A DNA stretch of 64,000 nucleotides from Mesorhizobium prunaredense (GCF_900156895.1 NZ_FTPD01000023.1:68892-132891); one strand, 5' to 3'; positions 7,904 to 17,443 are shown, numbered from the stretch's first letter. Translations and numbers: made by a program. The notes: generated by a model from the letters alone, not told the origin.

Positions 7904-8818
7904 ATGGAATCGGCCAGCCTGCAAGGCGTTCTCGCATTCGTACAGACGGTCGAGGCCGGCAGCTTCACCGGCGCCGGCCAGCGGCTGCATGTGACCAAGT
8001 CGGCGGTCGGCAAGGCGGTCGCGCAACTGGAGCAGCGATTGGGTGTCCGCCTGCTCAATCGCACAACCCGCAGCCTGAGCCCGACCAGCGAAGGCTTGGG
8101 TTACTACGAAGCCTGCGTCAGGGCGCTGTCCGAAATCGAAACCGCCCAGTCTTTGCTCGCCGCACGTCGGCTGGTGCCTTCCGGCCGGCTACGCGTTGAC
8201 GTGCCGCTGGCCTTCGGCCGCAGATGCGTTGCACCCGTGCTCTTCGATATTTCCAGACAGTTTCCGGACCTGACGATCGAAATCTCCTTCAATGACCGGC
8301 GCGTCGACCTGATCGAGGAAGGCATCGATCTGGCGGTCCGCATGGGCGACCTCGACGACAGTCTGTCGCTGGCTGCGCGCCGCATCTACGCCCAGCATTC
8401 GGCGGTCTGCGCGGCCCCCTGCTATCTCGAAAAACACGGCAGGCCGCGATCGATCGAGGACCTCGCCAGCCACAGCGTGATCGGCTATGGCCGCGACGGC
8501 ATTGTCCGGCCCTGGACCGTAAGACATGCCGACGGCCATGTTGGAAAATTCGTGCCAAGGCCGCGGCTTGTCCTCGGTCACGGCGAACCGATGCTGGATG
8601 CAGCCCTTGCCGGCTGTGGCATCGTCTTTCTGCCGACTTGGCTGGTGGCCGACAGCCTCAAGAGCGGCGAACTCGAGACGGTCCTGTCGGACTGTCTCGT
8701 CGAAGACATCGTCGTGCACGCCATCTGGCCGGTGACGCGCAGCCTGACGCCAAAAGTCCGCGTTGTCGTCGACGCCCTGATCGAGCATTTTTCGTCGCCG
8801 CCATGGGATGCCGCATGA
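7904..8818 (+). CDS. LysR-family transcriptional regulator
   Basis: A 304-aa regulator. The N-terminal winged helix-turn-helix (FVQTVEAGSFTGAGQRLHVT, AVAQLEQRLGVRLLNRTTRS) occupies about residues 8-65, followed by the linker helix. A periplasmic-binding-like effector domain covers about 90-300 (GRLRVDVPLAFGRRCVAPVL). The ATG at 7904 has AAGGGGAAG upstream. It belongs to the branch with LNRTTRSLSPTSEG that often controls neighbouring oxidoreductases. The divergent MDR dehydrogenase is the probable target; the inducer is unknown. Confidence 0.9.
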   Translation: MESASLQGVLAFVQTVEAGSFTGAGQRLHVTKSAVGKAVAQLEQRLGVRLLNRTTRSLSPTSEGLGYYEACVRALSEIETAQSLLAARRLVPSGRLRVDVPLAFGRRCVAPVLFDISRQFPDLTIEISFNDRRVDLIEEGIDLAVRMGDLDDSLSLAARRIYAQHSAVCAAPCYLEKHGRPRSIEDLASHSVIGYGRDGIVRPWTVRHADGHVGKFVPRPRLVLGHGEPMLDAALAGCGIVFLPTWLVADSLKSGELETVLSDCLVEDIVVHAIWPVTRSLTPKVRVVVDALIEHFSSPPWDAA

Positions 8819-8894
8819 GATGGTTGCGCCCGCCGGCATGAAAAATGACGGCCGTCTATTTTCGAAGACGGCGCCGCAATGCTATTGACCGCGC

Positions 8895-10205
8895 ATGCTT
8901 TACGCTGAAATCGCCATCGTGGTCGTCCTCATCTGCGTGAACGGCCTTTTGGCAATGTCCGAGCTTGCCATCGTCTCGTCACGGCCGGCCCGCCTCAAGG
9001 CGATGATCGACCGCAACGTCACCGGCGCCGGACGCGCCTTGGCGCTCGGCTCCAATCCAGGCAAGTTCCTGTCGTCGGTGCAGATCGGCATCACCCTGGT
9101 CGGTGTTTTGTCCGGCGCCTTTTCCGGCGCCACGCTTGGCGAGCGACTGTCCGTGTTCCTGGCATCGACCGGCATCCGCGAGAGCCTTGCCGACCCGATC
9201 GGCGTCGGCATCGTCGTCGCCCTGATCACCTACTTCTCGCTGATCATCGGCGAACTGGTGCCCAAGCAGATCGCGCTGCGCGATCCCGAACGCGTCGCCG
9301 CCAGGGTTGCTCCGGCGATGACCATCCTCGCCACCGTCTCGGCGCCGCTGGTCTTCCTGCTCGACATTTCCGGCCGCGCCATGCTGTGGCTGCTTGGCCA
9401 ACGCGGTGAAAGCGAGGAGAAGGTCACCGACGAGGAGATCAAGATGCTGGTCGCCGAGGCCGAGCATCACGGCACCATCGAATCCGACGAGCGGCGCATG
9501 ATCGCCGGCGTCATGCGGCTCGGCGACCGCGCCGTCCGCGCGGTGATGACGCCGCGCACCGAGGTCGACTGGATCAACCTGCAGTCCGACGACGCGGCGA
9601 CCCGCAAGCTCTTGATGGAGACCCAGCATTCGCGCCTGCCAGCCGGCGATGGCAGCGTCGACGCCATGATCGGCGTCGTCCAGACCCGTGACGTGCTGGC
9701 CGCGATGCTCGGCGGTCGCGCGCTCGACCCGCGCCGGCACGTGCGCACCGCTCCAATCGTCCATGACCAGGCCGACGCGCTGGATGTCCTTTCGACGCTC
9801 AAGGAATCCAACGTGCCGATGGCGCTGGTCCATGACGAATACGGACATTTCGAAGGCATCGTCACCCCGGCTGACATACTGGAAGCGATCACAGGCGTCT
9901 TCAGGGCGGACCTCGACGCCGGCGACGAGGAAAACGCCGTCAAACGCGAGGACGGCTCATGGCTGCTCGCCGGCTACATGCAGGCCGACGAGATGGCGGA
10001 CGTTCTCGGCATCGACCTGCCCGAGAACCGCGACTACGAGACCGTCGCCGGTTACGTGCTGGCGCATCTGCACCATCTGCCGACGACCGGCGAATGCGTC
10101 GATGCGCAGGGCTGGCGCTTCGAAGTCGTCGACCTCGACGGCCGCCGCATCGACAAGCTCATCGCCACGCGCCTGCCCGGCGGCCATCGCGAAATCGCGC
10201 GGTAG
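8895..10205 (+). CDS. CNNM/CorC-type hemolysin-family membrane protein
   Basis: A 436-aa inner-membrane protein. The DUF21/CNNM transmembrane domain covers about residues 1-190 (IAIVVVLICVNGLLAMSELA, GIVVALITYFSLIIGELVPK). A pair of CBS domains (about 205-335, VMTPRTEVDWINLQSDD and VHDEYGHFEGIVTPADILEA) and a CorC_HlyC domain at the C-terminus (about 350-430) follow. Members are linked to Mg2+ or Co2+ efflux and resistance; 'hemolysin' is a historical name. CBS domains usually bind adenine nucleotides. It stands alone, followed by a long hairpin. Confidence 0.88.
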   Translation: MLYAEIAIVVVLICVNGLLAMSELAIVSSRPARLKAMIDRNVTGAGRALALGSNPGKFLSSVQIGITLVGVLSGAFSGATLGERLSVFLASTGIRESLADPIGVGIVVALITYFSLIIGELVPKQIALRDPERVAARVAPAMTILATVSAPLVFLLDISGRAMLWLLGQRGESEEKVTDEEIKMLVAEAEHHGTIESDERRMIAGVMRLGDRAVRAVMTPRTEVDWINLQSDDAATRKLLMETQHSRLPAGDGSVDAMIGVVQTRDVLAAMLGGRALDPRRHVRTAPIVHDQADALDVLSTLKESNVPMALVHDEYGHFEGIVTPADILEAITGVFRADLDAGDEENAVKREDGSWLLAGYMQADEMADVLGIDLPENRDYETVAGYVLAHLHHLPTTGECVDAQGWRFEVVDLDGRRIDKLIATRLPGGHREIAR

Positions 10206-10254
10206 CAGTCAACACAATGTGCCGCTCCGTTGTCGAGGTCCACTTTGACCCTGG

Positions 10255-10297
10255 GACGAAGCCGCTCGCGCGGCAATGGCGCGCGAGCGGCTTCGTC
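10255..10297. terminator. 18-bp-arm hairpin between convergent genes
   Basis: A perfect inverted repeat has 18-bp arms (10255-10272 and 10280-10297; inner sequence GACGAAGCCGCTCGCGCG) around a 7-nt loop GCAATGG. It lies between the CorC-type gene and the convergent SnoaL-like gene, and could stop transcription from both sides. Copies of CTTTGACCCTG flank it at 10243-10253 and 10297-10307. It lacks a long T-run, so it may be a repeat element rather than a classical terminator. Confidence 0.5.
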
Positions 10298-10426
10298 TTT
10301 GACCCTGAGCGGCCGTCCCGAGACGGAATGGCATCTTGGAAGCGGACGTCACCGAAACGGGACCAAAAACCCGCCGCGGCCGCTGAACCGCGAAGGTCCG
10401 GATGCCTGATGAGCGACGGCGCAGCC

Positions 10427-10813
10427 TCAGTTCCAAGTGTGGAGGCAGGCCCTCCAAGATCCATCGCCTTGGCGTCTGAAGATCGTGACGATAGTTCCCT
10501 CATAACGCTGCGTTTTACCGCCTTCGCCCAAAGCGTTGGCCGACCATTTCCCTGTTGCATAGGCAATGTCGCCGACAGCCTGCGCATCGATCATCTCGAT
10601 GCGATGATCCTTCACTCCAGCCGAGATCAATCCATTCCAGAAGTCTTTGATTGCACTCGTTCCCCTGACGACTGCGTGAGTGGATGGCAACACGACCGCG
10701 TCTTGTGTGTATAGTGCAGCTACTGCGTCAGCATTGCCGCTGTTGAAGGCCGAATTCCAGCCATCATTTGCTCGCTGAATTTCGTCGCTGATATTCTCAG
10801 TTGATTGTGTCAT
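10427..10813 (-). CDS. SnoaL/NTF2-like protein (DUF4440 type)
   Basis: A 128-aa protein of the NTF2-like superfamily. Visible are SDEIQRANDGWNSAFNSGNA, ALYTQDAVVLPSTHAVVRGT and the C-terminal GTIVTIFRRQGDGSWRACLH, which form the cone-shaped fold. Members include small-molecule isomerases and hydrolases and many proteins of unknown role. The start is MTQSTENI at 10813, with AAGGTGGA upstream. It lies 29 bp downstream of the large cyclase-ATPase gene on the same strand, so it may be cotranscribed with it. Confidence 0.8.
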   Translation of the reverse strand: MTQSTENISDEIQRANDGWNSAFNSGNADAVAALYTQDAVVLPSTHAVVRGTSAIKDFWNGLISAGVKDHRIEMIDAQAVGDIAYATGKWSANALGEGGKTQRYEGTIVTIFRRQGDGSWRACLHTWN

Positions 10814-10842
10814 GGCGTCCACCTTGTTTATCGCCTTCCCAA

Positions 10843-13800
10843 TCAATTCGCGGCCCGAAGGCCTTCATTCATTGTTGCGAGCGTCTGTGCTGCTTGCAGG
10901 TCAGGCAACGTCAGGCCCTCAGTAAACCCGGAATAAATCAGTGCGAGCCGCTCGCGCGCGCCAGGCGCGGGACAGTCGGCTCGCACGAGGCTCAGTGCAG
11001 CACGCAGTTCCCAGAAACGCGCTCCCTGAGCCCGGGCCGTCGCCAGTGCGTCCAACAGGCGGTCCCTCGAATCTCCGGTTTTGTCCTCCCCAAGTTGCAG
11101 CAGTACCTCCCCCTGCAGACGCAGTATCTCGGCCGCAAACCAACGCTCTTTAGTGCGCTCAATCCCTGCTTGCGCTGCTTCGAGCAGAAGGAGTGCAGCA
11201 TCGTGATCGCCGGCTCTGACCTCGATTTGCGCCTGAAGGGCGATGAAATAAGGAACCATGAATTCTGCGCCAGTCGCGCGCCACTCAGTGAGACCTCGTT
11301 GGAGTTCCAGGCGGCCACGATCGAAATCGCCCGCATCGGCGATCGCCCAGGCGCTCAAGATTGTGGCGCCGGCGAGCCACAAGCGGAATCCGGCTTCGCT
11401 GGCGATGCGGGTCAATTCTGAACACTGTTCCTGGACGCCCTCGTGATCGCCAATGATCTGGCGGATAACCCCGCCGAAGAATAGCGGCAGCGCGAGGCTG
11501 TTGCGATGATCCACAGCATGCGCTTCAGCAACCGCTTCGTCGTTTGCCTGTAGAGCCTGATCGGGAAACCCGAGCGGCAGCAATGTGCGAGCGAGATAGA
11601 CTAGGCACACGACCCGTGGATCGAAGGCGTAAACAAACGCCGGCGATCTGTGCGCTCGGGGGTCGTAAAGGGCAAGCGCCTCCTCCAGATGGATCCGGGC
11701 GCGGGTGAACTCGCCGGCAGGAAACGCACTGACGCCGGCTGCCCGATGAGCAAAAAAGGAGAGCCCGCTATCGTTGTCCGCTTCCGCCAATTCAAGCAGG
11801 CGATCCGCGACGCTCCGTGCCTCAGTAAATTCGGCAGCATAGATGTGGTAAAGGGATAGGCCGTAAAGCACCGGAAAGAGCTGACGCGTCTCGCCCAACT
11901 CTTCACAGAGTTCGCGCGCCCGACCATAGGCCTCCGCTGTTGGAGGTGCGGCGAAGCCATGTGCCGCAACATGCGTGCTGCCAAGCGCCAGCTGAATTGA
12001 AAGTTCCCGGCGCGAACGCTCTTCGGACGGGGGTAGCGCCGAAAGCCCGCTCAGGGCGTTGTCGAATCGGGCGAGCGCCTCCGTCAGGACCGAGCGCGAA
12101 AGCGCTCGGCGCCCGGCCAGTTCATTGTACTCGACAGCCTTCTCCAAAAGGCCCGCCTGACCAAAGTGGTGAGCAAGCAATTCGGGTTCCGTGGCTACGA
12201 TTTCGGGGAAGCGCTCCTCGAGAATTAAGGCGATCCGAGCATGCAGCTGCTGACGGCGGCTGTGCAGCAGACTGCTGTACGCCGCATCCTGCACAAGTGC
12301 ATGTTTGAAGGCATAGCTCGCTTGACTGTCACTGCCACGGCGGAAAACAAGGCCCGACGTGACTAACTGATTCGTTGCGCGCTCAAGTTCCAATTCAGGA
12401 AGACCCGTGGCTGCGGCAAGCAGCTCGTGCGTGAACTCGCGCCCGATCACTGCTGCGACCTGCGCCACGTCCCTGATAGAATCCAAACGGTCGAGGCGGG
12501 CCATCAGCGAGTCGTGGAGCGTCGCTGGAACCGCCAGCGGAGGTAGCGGGCCAGCCAGAACCAGCTCTCCATCGCGCATTTGAAGCAGGCCTGATTCAAG
12601 GACGACCTTGGTCAGTTCTTCGACAAATAGCGGAACGCCCTCGGTCTTGGACAGAATCTGGTCCAGCACTTCGGCCGGCAACTGCTTGCCCCCTGTCATC
12701 GCCGCAATGATAGAGGCTGCCTGGGCGCGGCTGAGCCGATTGAGCGTCAAAAATGTCGCGTGCGGGAGACCACTCCAGCGGACTGCGCCTTCCGGTCGCG
12801 AAGTTGCAATCAGCAGTACAGGTAGTTGCTGAATTCGGCCTGCGATTTGGTCGAATAGCTCGGCCGAGGTCGGATCTAGAAAATGCGCGTCCTCAAGCAG
12901 CATCAGCACTGGTTGGCTGCGGGCAAGAGCCTCTAGTTGCTCGATCAGCAACTCGAACGTGCGCGTCTTCTGTTTTTGCGCCATAAGATCGACCTTGGGA
13001 TAGCGCCCCTCAGTCGGGATGGACAGCAATGCGGCGATCAGCGGTATTGCCTCGTTTGGGTACTTGGTCGAACCGGCGAGAAGTTGCTCGAGACAGTCAA
13101 GCTGACGGTCGGGCGGGTCGGTCCGCCTTATGTCCCCGGCTCGGAGTAACTGATCCGTGACAGGATAAAGGGCGGTTTCTACGTGATAGGGGGAGCAGTA
13201 GTACCGCAGTCGCGTGTGTGCCTCGTCTTTCAAGTGCTCCCGCAGCTCTTGCAGAATACGGGACTTGCCAATGCCAGCCTCGCCGAACAGCTCGACTACC
13301 TGTCCTTCACCGGACGCCGCGAGCCGCCACCGGTCGAGCAGCAAGGCGACATCGTGTTCGCGCCCGGCAAGCGGCGCAGATTCGTCTGCATGAAGTGCTT
13401 CGAACCGACTCTCTGCGCGGCCCTCTCCAATCACTTTGAATGCGCTGACGGGCGTGTCGAACCCTGCCAGCATCTGCGGCCGAATGCTGGTCACCTCGAA
13501 CAGGTTTCCGATCAGTCGATAGGTAAGCTCAGAGATGACTACCGTTCCCGGCTCGGCGATGGCCTGGAGCCGCGCGGCAAGATTGGGAGTCTCTCCCACG
13601 ACCGCGTTCTCCTGCGCTGACCCGATGCCAATGAGGTCACCTACGACCACCACCCCGGTCGCGATCCCGACACGAACTGAGAGTTGCTGGCCGCCCTTGA
13701 CGGACAGACCGTTGACAGCGTTCACTACCGCAAGCGCCGCACGGACGGCGCGTTCGGCTTCGTCTTCGTGCGCCTGCGGCCAACCGAAATAGGCCAACGC

Positions 13801-14259
13801 ACCGTCGCCCATGAGCTTCGCGACGTGCCCCTCGAAGCGAAGGACTTCGCCAGCCGTGGTATTCTGGAACTGCCTCAGGAGGTCGCGCATCTCCTCGGGG
13901 TCAAGTCGTCTGGCGAGCGCCGTAGAACCGACGAGATCCACAAACATGACCGTCAGTTGCCGCCGTTCCGCCTCCCGGGGGCGACCAGGTTCGCCGAACC
14001 GCTCAACCGAAGCCGACATCGGCGAGGCAGAAGCCGGCTTGGCCGACACTACCTCCGGCTGGCCTTCCATCGCGGCAATCGCCTCAAGTATTCGCTTGCG
14101 GTGGCCAAGCGCGCCAACCCCGATTTCTTTCAGGTCTTCGGCGGTGAGGCGGGGCAGGATTTCGGCATCGATTGCGTTGTCGTCGAAAACCGGAACATAT
14201 TGCTCCAGGCCCAAGTTCTTGAGCCAAACTGCAATATTCATTTGGCCCGTCACGGCCAT
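10843..14259 (-). CDS. SAM domain-class III cyclase-AAA ATPase-TPR signalling protein
   Basis: A 1138-aa multidomain protein. Order: SAM domain (about 7-68, WLKNLGLEQYVPVFDDNAID); class III adenylate/guanylate cyclase domain (about 100-275); AAA/STAND-type ATPase with Walker A GEAGIGKS near residue 323 and a VLMLLEDAHFLDPTSAELF Walker B region; then an extended helical TPR-like tail (about 620-1138). The cyclase domain keeps both metal Asp positions (MFVDLVGST, LMGDGALAYFG), the purine-selecting Lys (AKLMGD) and the Asn/Arg pair (NLAARLQ). The second selectivity Asp is Glu (VVGETPN). Cyclase activity is therefore plausible. The start at 14259 has AAGGAGG. The input sensed by the STAND module is unknown. 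Confidence 0.88.
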   Translation of the reverse strand: MAVTGQMNIAVWLKNLGLEQYVPVFDDNAIDAEILPRLTAEDLKEIGVGALGHRKRILEAIAAMEGQPEVVSAKPASASPMSASVERFGEPGRPREAERRQLTVMFVDLVGSTALARRLDPEEMRDLLRQFQNTTAGEVLRFEGHVAKLMGDGALAYFGWPQAHEDEAERAVRAALAVVNAVNGLSVKGGQQLSVRVGIATGVVVVGDLIGIGSAQENAVVGETPNLAARLQAIAEPGTVVISELTYRLIGNLFEVTSIRPQMLAGFDTPVSAFKVIGEGRAESRFEALHADESAPLAGREHDVALLLDRWRLAASGEGQVVELFGEAGIGKSRILQELREHLKDEAHTRLRYYCSPYHVETALYPVTDQLLRAGDIRRTDPPDRQLDCLEQLLAGSTKYPNEAIPLIAALLSIPTEGRYPKVDLMAQKQKTRTFELLIEQLEALARSQPVLMLLEDAHFLDPTSAELFDQIAGRIQQLPVLLIATSRPEGAVRWSGLPHATFLTLNRLSRAQAASIIAAMTGGKQLPAEVLDQILSKTEGVPLFVEELTKVVLESGLLQMRDGELVLAGPLPPLAVPATLHDSLMARLDRLDSIRDVAQVAAVIGREFTHELLAAATGLPELELERATNQLVTSGLVFRRGSDSQASYAFKHALVQDAAYSSLLHSRRQQLHARIALILEERFPEIVATEPELLAHHFGQAGLLEKAVEYNELAGRRALSRSVLTEALARFDNALSGLSALPPSEERSRRELSIQLALGSTHVAAHGFAAPPTAEAYGRARELCEELGETRQLFPVLYGLSLYHIYAAEFTEARSVADRLLELAEADNDSGLSFFAHRAAGVSAFPAGEFTRARIHLEEALALYDPRAHRSPAFVYAFDPRVVCLVYLARTLLPLGFPDQALQANDEAVAEAHAVDHRNSLALPLFFGGVIRQIIGDHEGVQEQCSELTRIASEAGFRLWLAGATILSAWAIADAGDFDRGRLELQRGLTEWRATGAEFMVPYFIALQAQIEVRAGDHDAALLLLEAAQAGIERTKERWFAAEILRLQGEVLLQLGEDKTGDSRDRLLDALATARAQGARFWELRAALSLVRADCPAPGARERLALIYSGFTEGLTLPDLQAAQTLATMNEGLRAAN

Positions 14260-14344
14260 CGACGCCTCCTTCGGCGGGGCACGAGTTTATCACACTGACA
14301 TTGCGATAACACGCTCCTTCGTGCATCCACGACGCCGGCGCGAC

Positions 14345-14570
14345 GTGCACGTGCCTCTCGCAGCGGTGCCCTCCGCCTTAGCGCTCCGCGCCGGGCTGGA
14401 CCTCACCCGGCTCGATGGCAACGGTGACTGCTGACAGCCTTGGGGCCGCGCTCAAAGTCGAGCCTAACCGTCCGTCGCGGCTCCTCTACGCGCTCGCCAG
14501 CATCGGTCTCCTCGAAGTGGGGCGCTGGCGACGGCACGGGGGCATCTGCGAGCATAGCGGGGCGGTTTAG
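14345..14570 (+). pseudogene. Methyltransferase dimerisation-domain remnant
   Basis: The 400-bp gap upstream of the cyclase gene holds a decayed fragment. One frame gives PSALALRAGLDLTRLDGNG and ends at 14434. Another frame, from about 14415 to the stop at 14570, continues VTADSLGAALKVEP and RLLYALASIGLLEVG. Together they resemble the winged-helix dimerisation domain that begins SAM-dependent O-methyltransferases. The catalytic domain is absent. This is recognition by pattern only and should be treated as a hint. Confidence 0.45.
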
Positions 14571-14659
14571 GGAGCCCAGGAATGCTGCCGCCGGATAAGG
14601 TCATGGCGGGTCGGGCCGCGAGCGTAGCACAGCGCGCTTCATATTGCCGCGAGCGGTGC

Positions 14660-15523
14660 TCAAGGTCGCTGCGTTCGCTCAATGAAGCAAGTCATCAACG
14701 CGGCTGCCGCCTCGGCGTGGGTTTCGAGCAGGAAGTGACCGCCGTCGAAGATGTGCGCTTCCATACGTGGCAGGTCTTTCATCCACGACAGTGTTTCGGC
14801 GATATCGAAGAACGGGTCGTGGCGGCCCCACAGCATCAGCGCCGGCGGTTGCCGCGTTTCGATATAGTCGGCGATGAGACTGAAGCGAGCGGCATGGTTG
14901 GCGTAGTCGGCGAGGAGCGCGCGTTGCGTGTCCATGCCGCCAGGCTGGTTCATCACCCGCCAGTCCTCGATCCAGGGTTCGCCATTGATCCGGGCGGCGA
15001 TATCCTCCGGCAAGCCGCCCAAATATTGCTCGCGGGTGCCTTCCAAGGTCAAAAACGCGGTAGCCTCCCTTTCGTTCTCTTCCGTCGGGTTTGACCAGAA
15101 CTCGAACGTGGCTTGCCATTGCGGTCCGAACCCTGTGCGGTGTGCGTTGGCGCTCTGAATGATGAGGCCTGAGACGAGGTCGGGGGATTGCATAGCGACC
15201 TGGAGACCTACAGGCGCGCCCCAATCGTGCAGGTAGATGAAGCGCCGATCGATCCCGAGATGAGTTAGGAGCTCTTTGATTGTGCCGCTGAACGCTTGGA
15301 ACGAGGGCGCGGGCAACGGCGCCGATTGGCCGTAGCCAGGCAAGTCGGGGGCGATGACGAAGGCGACACGCGCAAGGCCGGGAATGATGCCCTGGAAGGT
15401 GCGCGACGAGCTCGGGAAGCCGTGCAGGAGCAGCAGCGCGGGATTGGACGCATCTCCCGCGGTGATGAAGGAAAGCTCGGTCCCGCCGGACAGGCGCAGC
15501 CGCTGTTGCGTGGGGGATGTCAT
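14660..15523 (-). CDS. Haloalkane-dehalogenase-like alpha/beta hydrolase
   Basis: A 287-aa alpha/beta hydrolase. The oxyanion motif LLLHGFPSSSRTF is present. The nucleophile elbow reads YLHDWGAPVGLQ, with Asp in place of the usual Ser, as in haloalkane dehalogenases and fluoroacetate-type hydrolases. The acid lies in LWGRHDPFFDIAE and the catalytic His in FDGGHFLLETHAE. Substrate unknown. It overlaps (ATGA) a frameshifted paralogue immediately upstream, a tandem duplication in which only this copy is intact. An aspartyl nucleophile suggests cleavage of C-halogen bonds, though many relatives act on epoxides or esters. Confidence 0.82.
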   Translation of the reverse strand: MTSPTQQRLRLSGGTELSFITAGDASNPALLLLHGFPSSSRTFQGIIPGLARVAFVIAPDLPGYGQSAPLPAPSFQAFSGTIKELLTHLGIDRRFIYLHDWGAPVGLQVAMQSPDLVSGLIIQSANAHRTGFGPQWQATFEFWSNPTEENEREATAFLTLEGTREQYLGGLPEDIAARINGEPWIEDWRVMNQPGGMDTQRALLADYANHAARFSLIADYIETRQPPALMLWGRHDPFFDIAETLSWMKDLPRMEAHIFDGGHFLLETHAEAAAALMTCFIERTQRP

Positions 15524-16429
15524 GCCTGCGCTCCTCGCACTGGTCCGGGATGGCCGGGGCGCCGATCAGGGTGCATCTCCTGTGTTTCCTTGATGAACTC
15601 GATCATCAGGGAGAGGGCTGGTTCGGCGTGCGTCTCGAGCAGGAAATGCCCGCCGTCGAGAATATGCGCTTCCATACGCGGCAGATCCTGCATCCAGGAC
15701 AGCGTTTCGGCGATATCGAAATAGGAGTCGTGACGGCCCCACAGCATGAGCGCCGGCGGTTGCCATCTCTTCAAATAGGCGGCGATCGTATCGAAACGCG
15801 CGGCATGGCTTTTGTAGTCGCCGATAAGCGCGCGGTGGGTCTCCATGCGGCCGGGAAGATTCATCACCCTCCAGTCCTCGACCCAGGGTTCGCCCCTGAT
15901 CGTTGCGGCGACATCCTCTGGCAGGCCGCCGGTATATTGCTCGCGCGTGAATTCGAGGGTCAGGTCAGGGGTCGCGGCCGCTTCGTTCTCCTTTGTCGGT
16001 TCTGACCAGAATTTCAACACGGCGTCCCAAACGGGACCGAAGCCGGTTCGATGCGCGTTTGCGTTCTGGATGATGAGACCAGAAACCAGCTCGGGCGCTT
16101 GCGTGGCGATCTGCAGACCCACTGCGGCGCCCCAGTCATGAATGTGGATGAAGCGGCGCCCGATCGCGAGGTGGGTCAGCAATTCGGAAATCGCCTCGCT
16201 GATCGCGGCGAAGGAGGGTGTCGGCGGGACGTCGGACTGGCCATGGCCGGGAGGTCGGGCGCGATGACATAGGCTGCGCCCGCCAGACCTGGAATGACAT
16301 CGCGGAATGCCCGTGCGGAGCTGGGAAACCCATGCAGCAGGAGCAAAGCGGGGTTGGATCGCCCGCAGTGACGTACGCAAGCTCGGTTCCGCCGGAGAGA
16401 CGCATTTGGCGTGGGGCAGGCAGTCTCAT
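15520..16429 (-). pseudogene. Second dehalogenase-like hydrolase, two frameshifts
   Basis: Paralogue of the downstream gene. It starts at MRLPAPRQMRLSGGTELAYV (16429) and ends at 15520, with its stop overlapping the next start. The frame breaks once after VTAGD (near 16365), where the expected NPALLLLHGFPSSARAF is read in another frame. It breaks again at PDLP/GHGQSD (near 16251). Each break fits a single missing base. Downstream the sequence is well conserved (IHDWGAAVGLQIATQAPELV, LWGRHDSYFDIAETLSWMQD, LDGGHFLLETHAEP), so decay is recent or the bases are sequencing errors in GC-runs. Confidence 0.8.
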
Positions 16430-16570
16430 GTCAGGATTCCCTTTTTGCCGTCCGGAATTGGAGTTAAGTCCAAACCGGTGGCGCGAGTTCCGCATCTCGC
16501 CGACAGCGTTGGCCGGCGAGACGCGGGGGGTAGTGCGGCTCCTGTTTCGGATTCGCTACTCGGCCGAGGA

Positions 16571-17443
16571 TCAGCGGCCGGCTGGTGTTGCGACAACGCG
16601 CTCTATCGCCGTCGCCAGAGCGATCGTGCCGCGCCGGTGCTCGCTGCTGTCCTGGCGCGTGAACAGGCCGTTGGCGATTCCCTCATACATACCGAGCAGC
16701 GCATCTGCCACCTCGCCCGGCACGCCTTCCTCGGCAAGCAGTGCGGCACGCTCCTCCGGCGCAACAAGCACAGCCGTTACCGGCCGGCCGAGAACTTCTG
16801 CGAAGGCCGATGCCACATCGTTGGCGCTCCAGTCTTCCGGTCCGCCCAGCTCCACGATCCGCTTGCCGGTCCATTCCTCGCGCAGCACGGTCGCTGCCGC
16901 GCGCCCGACATCGATCGTGCTCACCATCGGGATTTTCTGCGACGGCTCGATAAAGCTCGGCAATATGCTTTGCGACAGGACCGGTTGCGCCACCTCGCTC
17001 CAGGTTTCGACAAAATACCCCGACCGCAGGAAAGCGGTGGCCGGTGCCACGCCGTCGAGCAGCGCCTCGAACCGGTTGAGGGTGGCGATGACGCCGGTGC
17101 CGGAGGCATGCTGCGCTCCGATGGACGACAGGACGACGGCCTTTGGCAGACCTGCACGCCGTGCCGCATCGGCAATCGCGGCGCCGATTTCTTCCGTGCG
17201 CTGATAGGGATCACCGCTCACCGGCGGCGGGTTGAGCAGGAACGCTGCCCGCGCGCCCGTCAGTGCATCGGCCATGGCGCCGGCATCCTCGACGCTCGCG
17301 ATCGCCACTTCGGCGCCGAGGGCGGTCCATTCCTCACTTTGTTCCTTGCGACGCAGGACGACGCGCACGGCCTCGCCGCTTTCGATCAGGGCGCGCGCGA
17401 CCTCGCCGCCGGCCCGTCCGTTTGCTCCAAGCACGACATACAT
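16571..17443 (-). CDS. NmrA/QorB-like NAD(P)-binding protein
   Basis: A 290-aa atypical short-chain dehydrogenase. The N-terminus MYVVLGANGRAGGEVARALI has the GxxGxxG Rossmann loop. LLNPPPVSGDPYQR and VVLSSIGAQHASGTG are typical of NmrA-like and quinone-reductase-2-type proteins, which act as redox sensors or reductases. No full YxxxK catalytic motif is seen. The ATG at 17443 has GGAGGAG upstream; a GTG one codon earlier is possible. Divergent from a LysR gene that probably controls it. Confidence 0.83.
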   Translation of the reverse strand: MYVVLGANGRAGGEVARALIESGEAVRVVLRRKEQSEEWTALGAEVAIASVEDAGAMADALTGARAAFLLNPPPVSGDPYQRTEEIGAAIADAARRAGLPKAVVLSSIGAQHASGTGVIATLNRFEALLDGVAPATAFLRSGYFVETWSEVAQPVLSQSILPSFIEPSQKIPMVSTIDVGRAAATVLREEWTGKRIVELGGPEDWSANDVASAFAEVLGRPVTAVLVAPEERAALLAEEGVPGEVADALLGMYEGIANGLFTRQDSSEHRRGTIALATAIERVVATPAGR

